64,000 nt of DNA. It comes from Dromiciops gliroides (taxonomy: Eukaryota > Chordata > Mammalia > Microbiotheria > Microbiotheriidae). The DNA lies in contig NC_057861.1 in the NCBI RefSeq assembly GCF_019393635.1, positions 306,549,468 to 306,613,467 of the forward strand, written 5' to 3'. The notes under the pieces are model-generated. The model worked only from the letters and a program-made list of their open reading frames with translations, ran no database searches and was not told the DNA's origin. A program made the translations under genes and the position numbers. Positions 56,551 through 64,000 of the stretch are shown piece by piece. Every line of letters begins with the position of its first letter. Position 1 is the first letter of the stretch.

Positions 56551-57599
56551 CGCAGTATCCTTAATTTCTTTTATTTATTGACCTTGTGTGCTTTTTTCTT
56601 TTCTTTTCTTTTTTTTTAACCAAGTTGTAGGTGTGTGCTTTTGCAGACTCTAAAAGCGGCATATATAGTGTTGATCTTTTCTGGGTTCTTGAGTAGCCCT
56701 AGATTTTGAATATGCCGAAGGGATAGTTACCTAGGGAAATGTAAACTAGTGATAGAATTGTTTCGCTAGTATTGAAATCGATATTTAGATCTTATTACAA
56801 AGGTTGAAATTCCAGGATGGTGTTATCTGTATTTCCAAGAGGACCGATTTTTCAAAATCTGACTAAAGTTAGGCATAGGAAAGGGGGATCTTTAACAAGG
56901 ATATTACTTTAATCCAGGAAGTTAGCGCTTTTTCTTCATTCCCTTCCCCACAACCCCCCTGTCAGTTATTTGTTCTGAATTATTTAGTGTAGATCTAGTG
57001 ATTTCTACACGCGTAATAAGTATACTAAATGGACTAAACCTTTTAGGTCCCTTCTCGCTCCAAATCCATGATCCTGTATAACAAATACTGTCAGTTGGAA
57101 GAGAGGCTTTCTAGTAAAACTGACTGAAATAAAACTACATCGAACATAATTTTCTCATTAAATCCTGTTAAAATAGGAAATAGATTTCTATTGGTAATGG
57201 GTCTTGGAGGGCACTCTGCTTTTGAAGGAAGATGGGGGATAAGGAAAGTTGAAGTAGAGACTTCTGCCCCCTACAGCTAGATGGCGGAGCTGGCAGTAAA
57301 CAGTAAATTGAGTGTCAAGTTTGCTGAGATGGAATTTTATCCTTAGAGCATTACCAAAGTAAGAGTTGAATTTCATACACATTACTTCAAGGATTCTTTA
57401 ACAGTGATTACAACATACCATAACTGAGTTTTCTAGTAACATACTTCATCAGGTTTCGTGCATTTAAGATTTTCATAACCTTTGGCTAAAACAGAAGTGA
57501 GTTATTGTTTAAAAAATGAACTTATTAAAATAAAAAAAAAGAACTTTTTTTTGATTCATGGATACACTAAGTGATTTCCCAGTTAATGAGGAGAGTACA
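56551..57599. other. TXNL1 intron 1 stretch, nothing identified
   Basis: Appears unique. No exon with splice sites, and no TXNL1 exon 2 sequence (expected to begin with a CGPCLRIAP peptide), was found. Confidence 0.55.
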
Positions 57600-57750
57600 G
57601 TGGAAAGTGTACTGACTCTAGAGGCAGAGGATCTAGGTTCAAATCCCATCTCTGTCACTGAGACCTTGGGGTACATAATTTAATCTCCTTGATCCTCAGT
57701 TTCCTGCTCTCTAAAATGGGAGAGTTGGACCCCATGGTCTCCAAGCAGAG
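57600..57750 (+). mobile_element. MIR3-like SINE
   Basis: Forward MIR3: ctaggttcaaatcccatctctg, cctcagtttcctgctctctaaaatgggagagttggacc. Confidence 0.82.
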
Positions 57751-57945
57751 GTTCTTAATCTCTGAGTTCTTGTGGAATTGTTTTTTTTTTAAAGAAATAT
57801 TTTGACAGCTACTTAAATACAATTGATTTCATTTGTAATCATTTTATTTTATGCATTGAAAACATTCTGAGAAGGGGTCTGTGGACTTTACCAGACTGCC
57901 AAAGGGATCTATGAAGCAAAAAAGATTAAGAATTCCCTCTATGAA
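57750..57945 (-). mobile_element. MER58-like hAT transposon
   Basis: Between cagaggttcttaatct and agattaagaattccct, which are inverted repeats. It contains the typical ttttattttatgcattgaaaaca and gagaaggggtctgtggactt. Confidence 0.8.
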
Positions 57946-58119
57946 TCTTTGATTCTCTTCCAATTTTTGCCTAGTAAGTGCTAAGGGAAATGGTAGGTGG
58001 TCAGTAAATGCTTTTTTTATTACAGAGAGAATTTTTATACTTAGGGAATTATTTCTTCAGTAGGAATCTTGTGCCATAGGTTTTAAACATTTTAATTTAA
58101 AATTTTTTTCTTTTTGCCA

Positions 58120-58235
58120 TAGGATTTTGAAATACATGTAGTAGAATATAAGCACTTTGAGGAAAGAAACTTGAAAAAAAATTGTATCTTCAACCTTGCA
58201 AAGTGCTTTTGCCCATAGGCAATTAAATTGTTTAA
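58120..58235 (+). mobile_element. L2 LINE 3' fragment
   Basis: Forward L2 3'UTR: agaatataagcactttgaggaaag, then aaagtgcttttgcccatagg. Confidence 0.6.
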
Positions 58236-58499
58236 TTTGAATATTGTATATATTGAGCAATGAATTACATAGCATTACAGTATTCAGTGGCCTTTACTGT
58301 CTGGTGAAGTGTTGATGCATGGAATAATTTGAATCTTTTCTGAAAACTCAGATTAAAGGCAAATTTGATAAAGTAAGTTAGAGATGTTTTTAGTTCAAAA
58401 ATCTACTTAGTAGGAAATCCGTGATGATATTCATAAGTTTTATCACAGAGATAATTGAATACTTTTAATATAAAGTCACAGAATCTCAAATTTTGGAGG

Positions 58500-58770
58500 T
58501 TTGCGATTCTGTGTTAAAAGTTTTAAAAAACTTTTGACAGCTACCTGGTCCAACCTATCCCTTTGCAGTAGCAAATCCCTTTTCCACATTTCCAACAATT
58601 GTTTACTTAGCCTTCACTTAAAGCGAGGGGAAACTCCACGTCCTCTTGCAACAGCTCATTTTATGTTTAGATAGTGCTAAATGTTAATTTTTTCTTGTAT
58701 AGAAATCTGCCTCTGCAACTTTCACCTATTATTCCTACTATGGTCAAGCAGAAAAATTCAGCTCAACAAT
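58500..58770 (-). mobile_element. CR1/L3 LINE 3' fragment
   Basis: Shows the CR1/L3 order in reverse: tggtccaacctatccc, aactccacgtcctcttgcaacagctcatt, then aatctgcctctgcaactttcacctattattcctac. Confidence 0.7.
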
Positions 58771-58774
58771 TCAG

Positions 58775-59080
58775 TGATTATTAATGTTAACTACGAGGTT
58801 ATAAAGGCAAAAAAGAAATAGTTTCTGCCTTCTTACATCCCACAGGTACACAAATAAAAAAGTTCAGTATTTACAAAAAATATTTGGAAGTGGAATGAAG
58901 GAGAGCTCCAAATAACTGGGAGATTCAGGAAAGATGGAGATGGCCTTCAAACTGAACCTTGAAGGGGTTCTAAGAGGTGGAGATGAGGGGGAGCATTCCA
59001 GGTCAGGGTAACTGTTCAGCTCAGACAGAGACTCAGAGGTAGTAGGTAGAATATTGTCTTTGAGGAGGTCATGAACAATA
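58775..59080 (-). mobile_element. L2 LINE 3' end
   Basis: Reversed L2 3'UTR and ORF2 end (tcaaactgaaccttgaagggg, then ggggagcattccaggtcagg). Confidence 0.78.
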
Positions 59081-59084
59081 GAGA

Positions 59085-59272
59085 AGTCAAACTTTAGGTT
59101 GAGGTATAAGTTGCAAAACTCCCAGTTAGAGCCAGAACCTGATTAAAATGTAATTAAAATATAAAGTGTTTAGCAAAATAAAAATACAGTACAACAGATT
59201 TTAACTTAGGTTTTCTAAGTCAACACACAGGCCCAGAAATCCCTTTCTATTTGAGTTTGACACTACTGATAG
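59085..59272. mobile_element. Nonautonomous hAT transposon
   Basis: The right end gagtttgacactactg and the left end gaagtcaaacttt are inverted hAT-type ends. The inside has gccagaacctgattaaaatgtaatt and ttttctaagtcaaca, typical of a family common in mammals. Confidence 0.6.
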
Positions 59273-59394
59273 ACAATTCCCCTTTGTTGTTTCTTCCACT
59301 TTTTGCCTATTACTAAGGCAATCTGAGAAAATATTAGCTGCACATCCTTTGGCTGAGGACTCACTGGTCTATATAATTGAAATTCTTCATCACT

Positions 59395-60400
59395 ACATTC
59401 AAATCAAGGAGCATTTATTAAGTAGCAGACAGTGTTAGGTGCTGGAGATTATAAATTTAAAGAATAAAACAACCTCCCCGAAAAAGCTTACATTCTGTCA
59501 TAAAATAAACATGAGATGAGTTGAGGGCTATAGCATTAGTGGGAATCAGGTAAGGCTTCATGTAGATGGTGGTCTTTGAGTTTCATCTTTAAGGACAAGA
59601 TGGATTCTATGAGACATGGGGTAGAGAGGGGGCGGGGGGAGCGAGTGCATGTCAAGTGAAGGAGACAGCCAGTGCAAAGGCATGGAGACAGGAGATGCTG
59701 TGTTGTCTGTGATGAGCACAGAAAGCCAGTTTGGTAAGACTGCAGAGTTTGGGGATAGGAGAAAATAATGAGGCTGGAAGGATAGGTTGGGTGATCAAAT
59801 TGTGAAGTTTCTTAAAAGCCAAACAGGAATTAAGATTTTATTCTAGATGCAGTAGGGAGCTATTAGAGTTTATTGAGTACAAGAGTAACATGGTCAGAGT
59901 TAAATTTAAGAAAATCACTTTGGCAGAGACCAATTGGTAGGCTATTACAAAAGCCCAGATGAGAGGTGATGAGAACCTTTGAACTAAGGGGGTGGTAGCT
60001 ATGTCTGAGTAGACAAGGTGTAAGAACAGAGATGAAGTAGATACAGTTTAAGCAGAATTTGTCACCTGATTGTATTAAGTTGTTTTCAGTTGTGTCCAAC
60101 CCATTTGGGTTTTTCTTGGCAAAGATAGTGGAGTAGTTTGCCATTTCATTCTCCATCTTATTTTACAGATGAGGAACTGAGGCAAACAGGGTTAAGTGAC
60201 TTTCCCACTGTCTGAGGCCAGATTTGAATTCAGGTCTTCCTGACTCCACATCTGGTGCTCTATCCACTTTGCCACCTAGTTGCTCTGATTAGATAAGAGA
60301 GGTTAGGAAAAGTGAGGAATTAAAGATAGCAGAGCCTGAAAGAATAATGATGCCCACTATAGAAATAGGAAAATGTAGAAGGGGTGGGTTAGGGAGGACA
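59395..60400 (-). mobile_element. L2 LINE, 3' end and ORF2, split by a SINE
   Basis: A long reversed L2: caaggagcatttattaagtagc, then agtttggtaagactgcag, attctagatgcagtagggagctattagag and gaaaatcactttggcagagacc. Its ORF2 reads VLITSHLGFCNSLPIGLC and SDHVTLVL on minus. Confidence 0.88.
60066..60285 (-). mobile_element. MAR1-type SINE with RTE-like 3' end
   Basis: The RTE-type tail (gttgtgtccaacccatttggg, ttcttggcaaagatagtggagtag) plus a CORE-SINE body, inserted in the L2. Confidence 0.9.
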
Positions 60401-61490
60401 GCAGTGATGAAACAACCACCAGTTTCCTCAGTCTTCATTTTCTAGCCTAAGCCTTCATAGTTTTTAATTATCTAGAGTCTTTTTGGTGGTATTATTTGTG
60501 CCTATGTATTGTGTCCATGTGACTCTCCAGAAGTGGGGAGTAATCATCAATTTTAACAAGTCTTTGGAGATCCTCTGCCACATCCTAAAAAAATAATCTA
60601 GGAAAATAGCAGACCTTTTTATTTTCAGAGTGACAAAAAACTGCCTAGGTAACTTTCAGCAAGGACTTAACCATCTACCCTTTATCTCTTCTTCTGACTG
60701 GTAGATTTTTCACCCAGCAGTGCTTGTATATCTATGTCATAATTTCTTTGGCAGACAAGCATCTGCTTCTTCATCTCTGGATAGAAGCTCATCTGTTAGC
60801 TCTAAAGTGTTCACTGCTCTCTCTCCCCCTCTTCTCCCTCCCTCTCCTCCTTTCCCTTTTCCTCCCTCCCAGCCTCTCCTACAATCTTAAACCTTCTGAA
60901 ATAGATTCCCCACTTTATCTTTAGATCCTTGTTTTTACCTTCAAGTACTCCTACCCCCCTCCCTTCTCTTCTCACACAAATGCTTATAACATGTTATTTT
61001 CGTTTCTTTGTTTCTTTTTAAAAAAATATTTAAGATTTCCTTTGTTTCTTTGTTTCTTTTTTTTTCTTTCTTTTTTTTAACCATTTAAGATTTCCTTTCC
61101 TTCATAGTTCCCATTAGGGCCTTTAGTCTGGGAAAGGAAGAGTAGACAGATACTGTTGCCTCCTATCCCTATTCCTCTACTCCTGGGTCATAAGGGGCAC
61201 TTTCAAAAGCCCTGTTTCTGCAATCTAGTAAAGTTGAAAGTCGAAAACAATGAGAGGCAGAAAGAACAGGGAATATATGTGTTGTCAACCTTGCTAGGGT
61301 ACTTCCTGTTCTTCCTTTAATTTAACTCTCTTATTGAGCAAAAATAAAACACAAGAAATATCTGATAAAAGAAACTTTTATAGTGATGATATTGCCAGTT
61401 CAAAGCATGAAAAAGTTGGTATATCTGTGAGAGGGCCTATATATGGAAAACTGCTTGATTTCTTCCCTCCCTGCCACCAACATTTTGTTA
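60401..61490. other. TXNL1 intron 1 stretch, mostly unassigned
   Basis: Contains a CT-rich tract (60810-60970) and T-rich runs (61005-61080). No exon or repeat family recognised. Confidence 0.5.
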
Positions 61491-61505
61491 GAAATGAGTG
61501 AAATT

Positions 61506-61677
61506 AAGGGGCAGCTAGGTGGTGCAGTGGATAAAGCACCAGCCCTGGATTCAGGAGGACCTGAGTTCAAATATGGCCTCAGACACTTGACACTTACTAG
61601 CTGTGTGACCCTGGGCAAGTCACCTAACCCTCATTGCCCTGCAAAAAAAAAAAAGAAAGAAAGAAAAGAAAAGGAAA
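61506..61677 (+). mobile_element. WSINE/MAR1-type SINE
   Basis: Forward complete copy with an AAAG tail, flanked by exact gaaatgagtgaaatt at 61491-61505 and 61678-61692. Confidence 0.97.
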
Positions 61678-61859
61678 GAAATGAGTGAAATTTGATTTCA
61701 TTTCTGGAGTATGGTGTTTTGTACAAATGAAAATCCAGTTAAAATGTAGATCCTACTTGAATAGGAATAATGGTTATTGAAACTTTCCAAATTTATGATT
61801 TTTAACAATTTTGAAGGAGCCTAGTTTAAGATGGTAGTTAATTCTACTAAAAGGTATTT

Positions 61860-62275
61860 TGTTGTTTTTATTTGTGTTTAAATTTAATTTTTTTCTCAAT
61901 TAACAAAAGTCTGTTTTCTCTCCTTACTCCATAACTCCTTACAAGGAAAAATAAAAAAACCAAACCCTTGTGACAAATATACAAAGTCACCAAAACAAGT
62001 TCCCAGATTGTTCTTATCAAAAAAATTCCTCAGTCTGTACCCTTAGTCTATCAACTTTGTTAGGAAGTGGGTAACATGCTTTCTCGTGGATGCTCTGGAA
62101 TCATGGCTATTGGGGGATCAAAGTTTTTCAGTCTTTCAAAGTTGTTATTTTATAAATTATTCTTCTGTTTCTGCTCCTTAACTCTGCATCAGCAAATATT
62201 GTTTCTTTGAAATTGTCCTGTTCATCATTTCTTACAGTACAGAGATGTTGCCATTACATTCATATATATTTAGGT
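61860..62275 (-). mobile_element. L1 LINE 3' fragment
   Basis: Reversed L1 3' part: ctctgcatcagcaaatattg, then ctgttcatcatttcttacagtacag and attacattcatata, with a 3'UTR-like left end. Confidence 0.6.
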
Positions 62276-62469
62276 TAAAACAAACCAAACTTTTTTTCCA
62301 GGTAAATTTTTATTTAAATTAAATTAACAGAAAACCTTTGCTTTCAGTTAGAATAAGAATGAATTTTTCTTTTAAGTATAAAAATCAATGGACTAGAAGC
62401 TGGTTGGGCTTTGTATAGGCCCTGGGGATAAAAAGACAAAAGATTAAAGAGGCCTCAATCCTAAGGATT

Positions 62470-62660
62470 TTTGAGTTTTAGTTCTGGCTCTGCCCCAGTT
62501 TGTTGTGTAATATTAGCATATCATTTGACCTGTCTGACTTTAGTTTCTTGTTCTGTTAGATGTGAATAATCCTTGTTAGGGGATCAAAGAGAATAAGATA
62601 AAAGTTTTAAAACCATGTCAATTTAAAATCTGTGTAAATGTAAGCTATTGTTATTTTCCC
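62470..62660 (+). mobile_element. MIR SINE, degraded
   Basis: Forward MIR: gttctggctctgcc, ttgtgtaatattagcatatcatttgacctgtctgac, and a tail with aatgtaagctattgttatt. Confidence 0.65.
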
Positions 62661-63559
62661 TATGGTTTTGGGATACTGATAAATTATTTCCTTTCCTTTT
62701 CTTTTATTTTTGTACTGGATCTGTGATTGCACTGATACTGAGAACTCCCAATGAGATGTTGTCTTCTCCCTACTTATGGTCTTAGATGTACTGGGAGATT
62801 AAGGGACTTGCCCAAGATCAGAGATGGGGCTTGGGCTCAGCTGCTTCAAGCCATTGCCAGGATCTCAGTTTCTTCATCAGGTTTTTCTTCATCAGGTTTG
62901 GCTCTCTATACACCAGCCTCTTTCTATCTGGCTCTATCTTCCAAATATCTCTCTATCTTTGCCTCTTTTTCCCCATTTGTTTCTCTCCGCATTTCTGGCT
63001 CTTTCTTTGTGTCTGTTTCTTTGTCTTATACACAACCACACACATATCAGGCTAGTTGTGGTAATAACACTTTTTTGTTATTCCATTTCTCTGTACCTGT
63101 TATTTCATTTGGTCTAGGGAGCTGCCAGTCCTCCCTCCAGGAATGTAGAATATTTGATAATCTGTTAAGTGATAGTGTTAAAAGGTTGTCTGGGATACTG
63201 AGAGGTTAAGTGATTTGCTCAGGGTCCCAGGGCCATTCACTGTTTATTAGTTACTGCTCTAGTCTGTTTCTAAGATTATATAAATTGTAGAACTATAAAT
63301 TGTAGAAAAGGTGCTGCCCTCTACTGGAAGCAGGAATTTCTTTTACTTACACAGCCCCAGTCCTTATCCCTATTAAAACGTATATTTTGATTCTTCTTAG
63401 ATTGTGATAGTCCATGATTTGTCCCTCTGAAGCACCACGAGTGAATTTGTATAAAAAATTTTGGGCTTTTTGAATAGAAAGTACTTGCTCTGGGTAATTT
63501 CCGGCTACAGTTTGACCAATTGCTGTTTGTTATACCGGATGTTTCCTGATTCAGTGCAT
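62661..63559. other. TXNL1 intron 1 stretch, mostly unassigned
   Basis: Two short MIR-like core scraps (62797-62820 and 63195-63235). The 152-codon frame at 62751 is rich in Ser/Phe/Leu from a CT-rich tract, resembles no protein I know and lacks splice or promoter support. Confidence 0.5.
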
Positions 63560-63815
63560 TTTCACTAGTATTCTCCTCACCTCTGCCTTTAGGCTTCCCT
63601 AACCTTTAAGATTTAGGTGATAAAATAAAAAAAAAAAGGACTTAGCTCAAATCCTGCCTTATAAAGGAGACCTTTTCCCATTCCCATATCCCCCAGTCCC
63701 TTCCCTCTGAGATTACTTGCCATTTATGCTGTTTTACCTTGTATATGTACCTAGTTATTTACATGTTGTTTGCCCCATTAAAGTGTGAACTTCTTGGGAC
63801 CTTGGTTTTTTTCCA
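63560..63815 (+). mobile_element. L2 LINE 3' end
   Basis: Forward L2: gctcaaatcctgccttataaaggagaccttttcccattccc, then 3'UTR ttacatgttgtttgccccattaaagtgtgaac. Confidence 0.85.
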
Positions 63816-63822
63816 TGTTGAG

Positions 63823-63928
63823 GATCAATTGATAAATGGTTTTAAGGAAATGAAAACACAGTTCTCAATGGAAGAAACTCAGGCTATGTACAGCCATAGG
63901 AAATATGCTCCAAATCACTATTGCTTGT
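63823..63928 (+). mobile_element. L1 LINE fragment
   Basis: The reading DQLINGFKEMKTQFSMEETQ and AMYSHRKYAPNH matches the L1 ORF2 C-terminal stretch (IDKWSKDMNRQFSDEE, AIYSHMKKC). Only about 35 codons. Confidence 0.75.
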
Positions 63929-64000
63929 TTTTTTTTTAGTGAGGCAATTGGGGTTAAGTGACTTGCCCAGGGTCACACAGCTAGTAAGTGTTAAGTGTCT
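63929..64000 (-). mobile_element. WSINE/MAR1-type SINE, cut by the window end
   Basis: Reversed copy starting with a T tail. It is inserted in the L1 fragment and runs off the right edge. Confidence 0.93.

Noticed and set aside
62751-63209. 152-codon plus-strand frame in TXNL1 intron 1
   Set aside because: Ser/Phe/Leu-rich translation of a CT-rich tract. No similarity, promoter or splice support.

Overview
This window is mammalian nuclear DNA and almost certainly from a marsupial. About thirty copies of a short tRNA-derived CORE-SINE (WSINE1/MAR1 type, recognised by its ggggcagctaggtggcgcag head and A-rich tail) sit beside L1, L2, RTE, MIR, MIR3, CR1/L3, mariner, hAT and retroviral LTR fossils. 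No bacterial-style gene, operon, CRISPR array or structural RNA gene is visible. Species cannot be fixed from the sequence alone; the dominance of the short SINE suggests an Australian marsupial, which is inference. Family names for repeats are from memory of consensus sequences.

Two host genes begin here, head to head. On the minus strand is the 5' end of WDR7 (rabconnectin-3 beta). A CpG-island promoter lies at about 19860-20730, with a probable noncoding first exon ending at 20121. A 15-kb intron follows, and then the first coding exon at 4800-4971, which encodes the first 53 residues. The rest of WDR7 lies off the left edge. On the plus strand is the 5' end of TXNL1 (thioredoxin-like 1). 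Its CpG island lies at about 55150-56100 and coding exon 1 at 55691-55788 ends just before the CGPC active site. The remaining exons lie off the right edge. WDR7 and TXNL1 are also head-to-head neighbours on human chromosome 18q21, so local synteny is conserved.

The roughly 35 kb between the promoters holds no intact gene. Its most informative feature is a processed pseudogene of GALT (galactose-1-phosphate uridylyltransferase) at 30479-31455, minus strand. It has a poly(A) tail, an AATAAA signal and 17-bp target-site duplications, and it sits inside an old retroviral LTR. Around it is a cluster of LTR fossils (28445-32269). Further on are a 5'-truncated L1 (35537-38309) carrying an hAT insertion, a nearly end-to-end but internally deleted L1 (about 44466-49080) carrying two nested SINEs, many L2 pieces on both strands, and a SINE-rich stretch at 51-52.5 kb.

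No new biological system was found. The parts worth a second look are the GALT pseudogene and its nesting, the two promoters, the nested-insertion chronologies, several simple-sequence oddities (a 31-base G run, hairpin-forming repeats, SINE tails turned into GGAA microsatellites) and one unassigned minus-strand ORF near 32.5 kb.
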